From: Bacteroidales bacterium
Lineage (GTDB): Bacteria > Bacteroidota > Bacteroidia > Bacteroidales > JAADGE01
Direction of reading: 5' to 3'
Assembly: GCA_026987795.1 (NCBI GenBank)
Contig: JALSMF010000019.1
Coordinates: forward strand, 1 to 5,007
DNA length: 5,007 nucleotides
The translations under genes and the position numbers were made by a program. The notes beneath the pieces are model-generated. The model was not told the origin of the DNA, ran no database searches, and saw only the letters and a list, made by a program, of their open reading frames with translations. Of this stretch, positions 1-5,007 are shown piece after piece; the stretch's first letter is position 1, and the number at the start of each line of letters is the position of its first letter.

Positions 1-581
1 CCTTTTCCTTTAAAGAAAATATTCTTACACTTTCGTGGATTCGATTACCTGAAGGTGAAAACATTGATATATTTTATGAAATTTCGCATACTGTCGGTAC
101 CGTCGGAAAATTCTCTTTATCAGGAAATATTAAATACCTTATAAACAACAAAAAAGGTGAAATAAACCTGAAAAGCAAAACTTTTGAAATTTTTAATAAT
201 ACAGATTCGGAAAAAAGCCGTACCCCTTACACTTACAATAATATAAAATGTACAAGAGATAAAATTCCGCTTACAGACGGCAAGGTTTTAGTTAAAATAA
301 AAATCTCCGGGCTAAATAAAACCGATTTTATACTTACGGAACAAATACCGCTCGGTTACAATTTTAATATTGTCGATGCATCCGAAACCTCCGTTAAAGC
401 ATACGGGCAAACATTGCAGTTTGTTGCGGACAAGTTATCAAAAGCAGAAAAAAATCCGCTCATTTTAAAATACGAAATTACTCCGAAACAAAAAGTAAAA
501 AAGAATATTATAATCTACGGAAAGTTATCATTTATTGACAAAAACAATATCATTAATATCCCCGTTGTTGATTCTCCTTAG
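1..581 (+). CDS. C-terminal part of an unrecognised protein with tandem beta-sandwich-like segments
   Basis: The reading frame is open from base 3 to a TAG stop at 579-581, giving 192 residues with no start, so the gene enters from the left. I do not recognise the family. Two segments look related: about residues 8-56 (an LTLSW start, then YEI, a G-x-I/L-x-Y/F strand, and an I-N ending) and about 138-186 (an LQFVADKL start, then YEITP, YGKLSFID, IINIP). Between them, residues 109-126 (TEQIPLGYNF, then VDAS) resemble the 'conserved repeat' or DUF11-like pattern of exported bacterial beta-sandwich proteins. No transmembrane helix is visible, and the C-terminus (VVDSP) carries no obvious sorting signal. 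A periplasmic or surface role is inferred from the fold pattern only. The coding style (Lys, Asn and Ile rich) matches the rest of the window. The last 29 bp overlap the end of the convergent protease gene. Confidence 0.8.
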   Translation, partial: FSFKENILTLSWIRLPEGENIDIFYEISHTVGTVGKFSLSGNIKYLINNKKGEINLKSKTFEIFNNTDSEKSRTPYTYNNIKCTRDKIPLTDGKVLVKIKISGLNKTDFILTEQIPLGYNFNIVDASETSVKAYGQTLQFVADKLSKAEKNPLILKYEITPKQKVKKNIIIYGKLSFIDKNNIINIPVVDSP

Positions 582-1497
582 CTTTTTCTTTTACGGAAAT
601 TGTGTAAAAAGTGTAAATCATTACCGCTAAAACCGTTACTGAAAAAAACATACTCATTACGGAACTTGAATCAGTGCCTATTTTTTCCGCTTCGGCATAC
701 AGGTCGGTATCGTGCATAAAATAGTAAAGAACAACGGCAAGTCCGTTATTTATAAAATGCATGGTAACAGGAATCCAAATATTTTTGGACATAACAAATA
801 AATATCCGAAAAGAACACCGAGCAAAAATCTCGGTAAAAATCCGTAAAACTGAAAATGAACGGCACTGAACAAAAAAGCTGAAATTAAAACGGCGGCATG
901 TTCATTTCTTGTCCACTCTTTAAAAAGTTTCAACAATACTCCCCGAAACAAGAACTCCTCTCCTATCGCCGGTAATAATGCAATTAAAATTATGTTTACG
1001 GCAAGTCCGCCGGGTGTTTTAACGTCTAAAAAAATATCCGTCATTTTCTTTGCCGCCTCCTCCATTGCTTTTATTTTGGTTTCCAAACCGGAGAAACTTT
1101 CGGGCAAACTTAATTTTGCATTTATTGCTCCCGTATAATTTATAAGAGGTATCGCAAAAACAATTATTAATCCGGCTAAAATATATAAAACAAAACTGCT
1201 TTTTGTATCCGCTTTCAAATACGATTTAGGATTTTCGGAAAAAACAAAAGCGGCAACCAAGGGCGGAACAATAAAAATTCCGATATGCTGAATAAACTGC
1301 ATATATTTTATAAGCCCTATGTTTTCCGGATTATTCACATTTACGGCATCTTGAAAAGAACTCAAACTTATTCCGAAAAGCGGTATTGCAGTTATCAGTC
1401 CTATTATTAAAAGTATGCTGAACGATACAACAATAATAAACAACAGGAACAAAAACTTTGTAAACGGGTGAGAATCTGTAAATAACGGATTTTTCAT
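553..1497 (-). CDS. CPBP family intramembrane metalloprotease (CAAX/Abi type)
   Basis: A 314-residue polytopic inner-membrane protein with about eight hydrophobic segments (near 14-39, 67-86, 100-120, 164-178, 199-214, 222-237, 240-260 and 282-301). All three hallmark motifs of the CPBP (CAAX protease and bacteriocin-processing) family are intact: EExxxR as EEFLFR with E180, E181 and R185; FxxxH as F210 to H214; and HxxxN as H247 to N251. In the family these glutamates and histidines form the metal-dependent active site buried in the membrane, so this should be an active enzyme rather than a degenerate paralogue. Its substrate cannot be told from sequence; family members act in prenylated-protein processing, peptide maturation or bacteriocin self-immunity. 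The ATG lies 5 bp after the stop of the upstream channel gene, which suggests co-transcription and perhaps translational coupling. An AGGA lies about 15 bases before the ATG, far for a Shine-Dalgarno. The 3' end overlaps the convergent gene. Confidence 0.93.
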   Translation of the reverse strand: MKNPLFTDSHPFTKFLFLLFIIVVSFSILLIIGLITAIPLFGISLSSFQDAVNVNNPENIGLIKYMQFIQHIGIFIVPPLVAAFVFSENPKSYLKADTKSSFVLYILAGLIIVFAIPLINYTGAINAKLSLPESFSGLETKIKAMEEAAKKMTDIFLDVKTPGGLAVNIILIALLPAIGEEFLFRGVLLKLFKEWTRNEHAAVLISAFLFSAVHFQFYGFLPRFLLGVLFGYLFVMSKNIWIPVTMHFINNGLAVVLYYFMHDTDLYAEAEKIGTDSSSVMSMFFSVTVLAVMIYTFYTISVKEKAKENQQRGY

Positions 1498-1502
1498 TAA
1501 TC

Positions 1503-2564
1503 TTATTTAATTTCCTGTGTAAGAATAGTTTGTGTGGGAAATGCAAATTCTAATCCGGCTTCGTTAAATTTACTCAGTATCTGTAAATTAATTTCATTAG
1601 GAGCTAAAAACCAATAATCCGGTTTTGGTTTTATATAGTAAGTAAAATTTATATTTAACGAAAAATCTCCGAATGATGAAAAATACGTGATACAATTACC
1701 CTCAGTATATTTGCTTTCTTTGTTAATTTCTTTCAGTATTTCTATTCCTTTTTGTATGTTCTCAGGTGTTGTATCATAAGTAAGCCCTAAAGTTACCGTT
1801 ACCTTTCGGCTTGGTTCTGAACTTATATTTTCAATATATTTTTCCGTAAAATTTTTATTGGGAATAGTTACCGTTCTTCCTGCAAGGGTTTTTAGCTTAG
1901 TGCTTCTTAATCCCATATCATAAACCGTTCCGTCATATCCGTCTATTATAATCCTGTCTCCTATTTTAAACGGCTTATCTATAAAAACTGTCAACCCTCC
2001 GAAAATATTTGCAACGGAATCTTTCGCAGCCATAGCAAAAGCCAACCCCCCCAACCCAAGCCCTGCAAGCAAAGCTCCTACATCATAACCGGCATTATTA
2101 AGTCCTACTACAATTGCTACAGACCAAATAACAGCCTTTAAACTTTTTCTGACTATAGGCATCAGTTGGTCATCAAGGTTTCCTTTAGTCTTTTTAACAA
2201 GAGGGCTTAGGTATTCAACTAATAAAGAGTCTGTTAAGCGAACTACTAACCAAGAAACATCAAAAGTAAAGGCAACATAAAAAGCTTTATTCACAAAATT
2301 TGAAAAACCCTCCGAAACATTCAGGTAGGAAACAGCATACCATATACCCCCAAGAACTAAACCTAAAATAACAGGTTCCTCAATTTTATCTATTATTAAA
2401 TCATCTAATTTCGATTTGGTTTTTTTTGTAATTCTTTTAAGAATATTACCGGATAGCCAATAAATAACTTTTGCGGCAATAAAAGTTCCGGCAATTATTA
2501 AAAGTGCAACACTCCATTCTGCAACCGTATTACCGTAAAATGTTTTTTCAAAAAACTCACTCAT
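1503..2564 (-). CDS. MscS family small-conductance mechanosensitive ion channel
   Basis: A 353-residue inner-membrane channel that in this family opens under membrane tension to release solutes during hypo-osmotic shock. Visible order: hydrophobic segments near residues 15-37, 63-83, 92-118 and 138-157; then the Gly/Ala-rich pore helix of MscS at about 162-193 (VGALLAGLGLGGLAFAMAAK, then DSVANIFGG); the beta domain (DKPFKIGDRI at 196-205, then DGYDGTV, and the TIPNKNF motif at 233-239); and the C-terminal alpha/beta domain ending in FAFPTQTI (340-347), typical of the family. Five membrane segments make it larger than the three-helix E. coli MscS and closer to extended homologues. The linkers at 47-57 and 124-134 are similar (KKTK, then LDD), probably cytoplasmic. 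It is the first gene of a two-gene operon with the CPBP protease. No Shine-Dalgarno is visible; the leader is A/T-rich. The pore-helix codons contain a G7 tract. Confidence 0.95.
   Translation of the reverse strand: MSEFFEKTFYGNTVAEWSVALLIIAGTFIAAKVIYWLSGNILKRITKKTKSKLDDLIIDKIEEPVILGLVLGGIWYAVSYLNVSEGFSNFVNKAFYVAFTFDVSWLVVRLTDSLLVEYLSPLVKKTKGNLDDQLMPIVRKSLKAVIWSVAIVVGLNNAGYDVGALLAGLGLGGLAFAMAAKDSVANIFGGLTVFIDKPFKIGDRIIIDGYDGTVYDMGLRSTKLKTLAGRTVTIPNKNFTEKYIENISSEPSRKVTVTLGLTYDTTPENIQKGIEILKEINKESKYTEGNCITYFSSFGDFSLNINFTYYIKPKPDYWFLAPNEINLQILSKFNEAGLEFAFPTQTILTQEIK
2046..2063 (-). other. G-quadruplex-like motif with a G7 run inside the mscS-type gene
   Basis: Read on the minus (coding) strand, this stretch is GGGCTTGGGTTGGGGGGG. 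It satisfies the classic four-run G-quadruplex pattern with loops of 3, 2 and 1 bases (the last loop being one G of the G7 run). It encodes Gly168 to Gly173 of the channel pore helix, with all four glycines (168, 170, 172, 173) written as GGG. The sequence match is direct. Whether it folds in the DNA or mRNA, or simply follows from the required glycines, is not known. Confidence 0.5.
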
Positions 2565-2585
2565 CTGTTTAAATTTATTTTTTCA

Positions 2586-2615
2586 CAAAACTATTAAAAC
2601 AAAATTTATTTCAAA
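2586..2615 (-). promoter_or_regulatory. Candidate Bacteroidota-type promoter for the channel-protease operon
   Basis: On the minus strand a TTTG (2612-2615) is followed after 18 bp by TAGTTTTG (2586-2593). These match the -33 TTTG and -7 TAnnTTTG elements of the primary sigma factor of Bacteroidota, with spacing close to the usual 19-21. Transcription would start near 2580, leaving a leader of about 16 bases before the ATG at 2564. The -33 TTTG is also the end of a second perfect -7 match, TATTTTTG (2612-2619), so an upstream overlapping start near 2606 is an alternative, although that one lacks a good -33 box. These short motifs can arise by chance in AT-rich DNA. Confidence 0.45.
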
Positions 2616-2671
2616 AATAGAAAATCTTATTACTTTTATACCTTTAAATCTGAAAAGTTTTAAAAATGAAA

Positions 2672-2686
2672 TATCCGTACCGGATA
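2672..2686. repeat. Perfect short inverted repeat in the divergent intergenic region
   Basis: TATCCG, a 3-base centre TAC, then CGGATA: six paired bases on each side. Beyond a mismatch the symmetry continues for two more A/T pairs. It lies between two divergently transcribed genes, about 75 bases before the ATG of the barrel protein and about 85 bases upstream of the candidate -7 box of the channel operon. A regulator operator is possible. A near-match to a -7 box, TAACTCTG (2689-2696, one mismatch), starts just to its right, so a protein bound here could affect the plus-strand operon. No matching -33 TTTG was found for that box. The rest of 2565-2761 is A/T-rich with nothing else I can name. 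Confidence 0.3.
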
Positions 2687-2761
2687 ATTAACTCTGTAAA
2701 ATGCAGTAATTCAGTATACAAATGTTTCTGTGCAGAATTTAAAAATTAAAAACATAAACAC

Positions 2762-3517
2762 ATGAAAAAAATTGCCTTTATTTTAGTTGTCTTTGCAGTT
2801 CTTTTTCAAAATGCAAATGCCCAAAGAAGAAAATCAACAATTAAATGGTTCAGTATAGCGGTAAAAGCAGGATACGGAAATTCCGTTCTCCTGAATGTTA
2901 ATAACATTGAAGATAAAAACATATCATTTAATTATCTTACACCGAGCCTCTCATACGGAGGAAGATTTACGTTTACATACGGAAACAATATCGGTTTCGG
3001 AGCAGATATTTTGTCCTCTTTTTTCGGACAAGAATACACAATTAACAATAACGGAGACATTTATGAAAAAAACTTAGAAATAAAATCTTTGGACGTTTTC
3101 CCTTTTTTCAGATATACCGGAAATAAAGCCGGTTATTTTGAAATAGGACCCAAAATCTCAACCGTAAAATCAATGACGGTTACAAATTCAATAAGTAATG
3201 AATTTTTTAATTCTGCGGAAAACATATCCGAAAATTACACCTCAAAATTCACAAGTTTAGTTCTGGGATTCGGACTGGCAGTTTATAAAAACGAACGGCT
3301 TGACATAAATTTGGGAGCCCGCTTTGCATATTCATTTACTGATTTTACTCCCGGATATTCGTATAATGTCGCAGATGACGGGTATTATATCCCGACAAAA
3401 GATATTTTAACGCCGACAAATCCGCTGTCGATACAAGGTATCTTAGAAATTAATTATTACTTTGCATTCTGGGGAGACGCAACTTGCGGCAAAGGTCGCC
3501 TAATGTTTTTTAAATAA
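2762..3517 (+). CDS. Secreted outer-membrane beta-barrel protein, porin-like family
   Basis: A 251-residue protein with a clear Sec signal peptide: MKK, a hydrophobic core (residues 4-15), and a probable signal peptidase I site after NANA, leaving Gln21 as the first mature residue. The rest is rich in alternating hydrophobic/polar strands with aromatic and glycine turns (SIAVKAGYGNS, YGGRFTFTYGNNIGFGAD, FPFFRYTGN, YFEIGPKIS, LVLGFGLAVY, INLGARFAYSF), as in the small outer-membrane barrel (OMP beta-barrel or PorT-like) families of Bacteroidota; eight to ten strands seem likely. The last strand (ILEINYYFAFW, 227-237) is followed by a 14-residue tail, GDATCGKGRLMFFK, carrying the only cysteine (C242). 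Substrate or partner is unknown. The leader has no Shine-Dalgarno (AAAAATTAAAAACATAAACAC before the ATG is simply A-rich). It is followed after 9 bp by the polyprenyl synthase gene, so the two are probably one transcript. Confidence 0.88.
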   Translation: MKKIAFILVVFAVLFQNANAQRRKSTIKWFSIAVKAGYGNSVLLNVNNIEDKNISFNYLTPSLSYGGRFTFTYGNNIGFGADILSSFFGQEYTINNNGDIYEKNLEIKSLDVFPFFRYTGNKAGYFEIGPKISTVKSMTVTNSISNEFFNSAENISENYTSKFTSLVLGFGLAVYKNERLDINLGARFAYSFTDFTPGYSYNVADDGYYIPTKDILTPTNPLSIQGILEINYYFAFWGDATCGKGRLMFFK

Positions 3518-3526
3518 CAGAAATAA

Positions 3527-4498
3527 ATGTCAGAAATAAGCAATATAAGGGCTTTTATAAAGCCCGAAATGACTAAGTTTGAACCTTTTTTTAAAAATGC
3601 CGTTAAAAGTAATGTTCCGCTTTTAGACATTATTATGAATTATATTATTCGACGAAAAGGAAAGCAAATGAGGCCGATGTTTGTTTTCCTGTCGGCAAAA
3701 CTTACCGGAGGAGTAACCGATAGCACCTATACTGCCGCCGCTTTAATAGAATTATTGCATACAGCGACCCTTATACACGATGATGTTGTAGACAGCTCAG
3801 AGAAAAGACGAGGCTTTTTTTCCGTAAATGCACTTTGGCGGTCAAAAATTGCCGTTCTCGCCGGTGATTTTTTGTTATCAAAAGGATTATTACTTGCCGT
3901 AGAAAACAAAGAGTTTAATCTTCTTGAAATAGTTTCCGAAGCCGTTAAGGAAATGGCGGAAGGAGAACTTCTTCAAATTGAAAAATCGCGAAAATTAGAC
4001 ATTACCGAAGAAACCTATTTTGAAATCATTTACAAAAAAACAGCAACCTTAATTGCATCTTGCACGGCTGCCGGTGCCGCTTCCGCAAATGCAAATAAGG
4101 AACACACCGAAAAACTTAAGCAATTCGGAAAATATGCAGGTATAACATTTCAGATTAAAGACGACCTCTTCGATTATCAAAAAACAAACCTGACAGGAAA
4201 ACCGTCCGGCAATGACATACAAGAAAAAAAAATAACACTGCCTCTGATTTACGCATTAAAAAATGCCGACAAATCGGAAAAACATCGTATCCTTAAACTC
4301 ATCAACAAACCTGACAGACAAAAATATATCTCTGAAATTACGGATTTTGTAAAAAATAAAAACGGCCTTGAATATACCGAAGATAAAATGAACGAATACA
4401 AAAAACTGGCATTACAAAATTTAGAAAACTTTCCCGAATCTGATGCAAAAAAAAACTTACTCGGATTAGTAAACTACATAACGACAAGAAAAAAATAA
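3527..4498 (+). CDS. Long-chain all-trans polyprenyl diphosphate synthase
   Basis: A 323-residue cytosolic enzyme of the isoprenoid synthase fold that condenses isopentenyl diphosphate onto an allylic diphosphate primer to build the polyprenyl tail, most likely of menaquinone. Visible motifs in order: GKQMRP (45-50); the first aspartate-rich motif DDVVD (85-89) followed by RRG (94-96); GDF (113-115); KKTATLI (170-176); the second aspartate-rich motif KDDLFD (211-216); and a GKPSGNDIQEKKITLPL block (224-240). All Mg-diphosphate binding residues are present. Positions 4 and 5 before the first aspartate are Thr81 and Ala80, without the bulky aromatics that cap farnesyl- and geranylgeranyl-diphosphate synthases. 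This and the IspB-like stretch ELLHTATLIHDDVVD argue for a long (about C30-C40 or more) product; exact length is not readable. The length is normal for the family. The start is 9 bp after the barrel gene stop, with no Shine-Dalgarno. Confidence 0.95.
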   Translation: MSEISNIRAFIKPEMTKFEPFFKNAVKSNVPLLDIIMNYIIRRKGKQMRPMFVFLSAKLTGGVTDSTYTAAALIELLHTATLIHDDVVDSSEKRRGFFSVNALWRSKIAVLAGDFLLSKGLLLAVENKEFNLLEIVSEAVKEMAEGELLQIEKSRKLDITEETYFEIIYKKTATLIASCTAAGAASANANKEHTEKLKQFGKYAGITFQIKDDLFDYQKTNLTGKPSGNDIQEKKITLPLIYALKNADKSEKHRILKLINKPDRQKYISEITDFVKNKNGLEYTEDKMNEYKKLALQNLENFPESDAKKNLLGLVNYITTRKK

Positions 4499-4538
4499 CA
4501 TCCCTTCACCGTTGTTAACTTTTTGTTACCCTTTTTCT

Positions 4539-4569
4539 TCTGTCTTTTTTGAAAATTATGCTATTTTTG
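4539..4569 (+). promoter_or_regulatory. Weak promoter-like element downstream of the polyprenyl synthase gene
   Basis: TATTTTTG (4562-4569) matches the Bacteroidota -7 consensus TAnnTTTG perfectly, and a TCTG (4539-4542, one mismatch from TTTG) lies 19 bp upstream. The -7 box lies in a 12-base sequence, CTATTTTTGCTT (4561-4572), repeated exactly at 4654-4665 in the stronger candidate promoter. It could drive a longer leader for the 4715 gene or a small RNA through the hairpin at 4592-4610, or be a chance match. Confidence 0.25.
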
Positions 4570-4591
4570 CTTGTAGCACTTAGTTTAAAAT

Positions 4592-4610
4592 GTGTTTTTT
4601 GACAAAACAC
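4592..4610. repeat. Short hairpin-forming inverted repeat in the 4499-4714 intergenic region
   Basis: GTGTTTT, loop TTGAC, then AAAACAC gives a perfect 7-bp stem. It lies about 94 bases after the polyprenyl synthase stop. On the plus strand it is followed by CCCC rather than a T run, so it is not a standard intrinsic terminator, although an A/T-rich terminator for the upstream operon cannot be excluded. An operator or leader hairpin are other options. No better terminator was seen in 4499-4714, only T-rich tracts at 4520-4550. Confidence 0.3.
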
Positions 4611-4630
4611 CCCAAGCATTTGACGAACAA

Positions 4631-4662
4631 TTTGTTTCAGTTTTATTTTTTGACTATTTTTG
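4631..4662 (+). promoter_or_regulatory. Candidate Bacteroidota-type promoter for the secreted protein at 4715
   Basis: TTTG (4631-4634), a 20-bp spacer, then TATTTTTG (4655-4662) match the -33 and -7 elements and spacing of Bacteroidota housekeeping promoters. Transcription would start near 4668-4670, giving a leader of about 45 bases. Another perfect -7 match, TATGTTTG (4689-4696), lies closer to the gene, but the nearest TTTG is 26 bp upstream of it, which is too far, so I prefer the 4631-4662 pair. Confidence 0.55.
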
Positions 4663-4714
4663 CTTATTAATAAATATACATCTATACATATGTTTGTTTT
4701 TTAAAAAAATTACC

Positions 4715-5007
4715 ATGAAAAACTTTAAAATACTTTTTACAGCGCTGGCAGGATTAATATTTATGCACTGCTCTTCGGTTTTTGCACAAAACAAAATACA
4801 AAAAAGCAGTAATGCTGATAATAAGTTAGTTTTAAAAGGGTATAACCCCTCAAAAAAAGAAAACAACACCTACTCAAATACGACAATGCCGACTGTTAAA
4901 AACAGCGAAGCTAAAGCAGTAAAAGCATTAACTGTCTGGTCTGATGACTTTGAAACAGATAAAGGATGGACACTGACAGGTTCTTGGCAAAGAGATGTTG
5001 CATTTGC
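4715..5007 (+). CDS. N-terminus of a secreted protein with a jelly-roll-like domain, possible type IX secretion cargo (partial)
   Basis: An ATG at 4715-4717 opens a frame that stays open to the window end: 97 complete codons plus two bases. Residues 1-24 are a Sec signal peptide (MKNFK, hydrophobic core, probable cleavage after VFA before Gln25). Cys19 sits in FMHCSS, which does not fit a lipobox, so a lipoprotein is unlikely. Residues 25-72 form a Lys/Asn/Ser-rich linker without clear structure. From about residue 74, VWSDDFETDKGWTLTGSWQR is the characteristic start of the jelly-roll (MAM or galactose-binding-like) domains seen in large exported proteases and adhesins of Bacteroidota, many of them carrying a C-terminal type IX sorting domain. 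That domain would lie outside this window, so the type IX assignment is inference. No Shine-Dalgarno is visible; the leader is A/T-rich. A candidate promoter lies at 4631-4662. Confidence 0.82.
   Translation, partial: MKNFKILFTALAGLIFMHCSSVFAQNKIQKSSNADNKLVLKGYNPSKKENNTYSNTTMPTVKNSEAKAVKALTVWSDDFETDKGWTLTGSWQRDVAF

Noticed and set aside
1331..1546. Minus-strand open frame of 71 codons across the channel-protease junction
   Set aside because: It overlaps the 3' end of the channel gene and the 5' end of the protease gene in another frame, and its Cys/Phe/Arg-rich product resembles no family; a shadow frame.
553..2564. Abortive-infection or bacteriocin-immunity role for the CPBP gene (a defence system)
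   Set aside because: The family name includes Abi, but no toxin, bacteriocin, phage or other defence gene is nearby; the neighbour is a housekeeping-type channel.
2895..3077. Plus-strand open frame of 60 codons inside the barrel gene
   Set aside because: Fully inside a well-supported gene in another frame with no recognisable motif.
3727..3909. Minus-strand open frame opposite the polyprenyl synthase
   Set aside because: It is antisense to the catalytic core of the synthase, with low-complexity composition and no start context.
4511..4530. GTTAAC and GTTACC separated by a T run, as a possible terminator stem
   Set aside because: The two arms pair only with a bulge or mismatch, so the stem is too weak to call.
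4689..4696. TATGTTTG as the main promoter of the 4715 gene
   Set aside because: It matches the -7 consensus but has no TTTG at proper spacing, and the 4631-4662 pair fits better.
4654..4869. Minus-strand open frame opposite the 4715 gene and its promoter region
   Set aside because: The plus-strand frame has a clear signal peptide and a known domain start; the antisense product looks hydrophobic only because it mirrors A/T-rich codons.

Overview
The window is AT-rich (roughly one third G+C by eye) and looks like a chromosomal segment of a Bacteroidota bacterium, possibly of the Bacteroidales or a related low-GC lineage. This is inferred from start codons preceded by A-rich leaders without clear Shine-Dalgarno sequences, promoter-like TTTG / TAnnTTTG pairs in the intergenic regions, and typical Bacteroidota protein styles: a small secreted beta-barrel protein, and a secreted protein whose jelly-roll-like start resembles type IX secretion cargo. 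I see no tRNA, rRNA, CRISPR array, insertion sequence or phage gene.

Layout. Bases 1-581 (+) are the 3' end of an unrecognised protein with two related beta-sandwich-like segments. It converges on, and overlaps by 29 bp, a two-gene minus-strand operon (553-2564): an MscS-type mechanosensitive channel, then, 5 bp further on, a CPBP-family intramembrane protease. A 197-bp divergent intergenic region (2565-2761) holds a candidate promoter for the channel operon and a short palindrome. On the plus strand follow a secreted outer-membrane beta-barrel protein (2762-3517) and, 9 bp later, a long-chain all-trans polyprenyl diphosphate synthase (3527-4498). After a 216-bp intergenic region (4499-4714) with two promoter-like elements sharing a 12-bp repeat and a small hairpin, the N-terminus of a large-looking secreted protein begins at 4715 and runs off the window.

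How the genes work together. Most of the products belong to the cell envelope: inner-membrane osmotic release (MscS), intramembrane proteolysis or protein modification (CPBP), an outer-membrane barrel, isoprenoid chain synthesis for quinones or lipid carriers, and exported surface proteins. The two gene pairs are probably co-transcribed, but no shared pathway is evident within either pair.

The window looks like ordinary housekeeping and envelope territory. I did not find a convincing novel system. The best second-look items are the G-quadruplex-like G tract in the pore-helix codons of the MscS gene, the overlapping convergent gene ends, the intergenic palindrome, and the unidentified proteins at both window edges.
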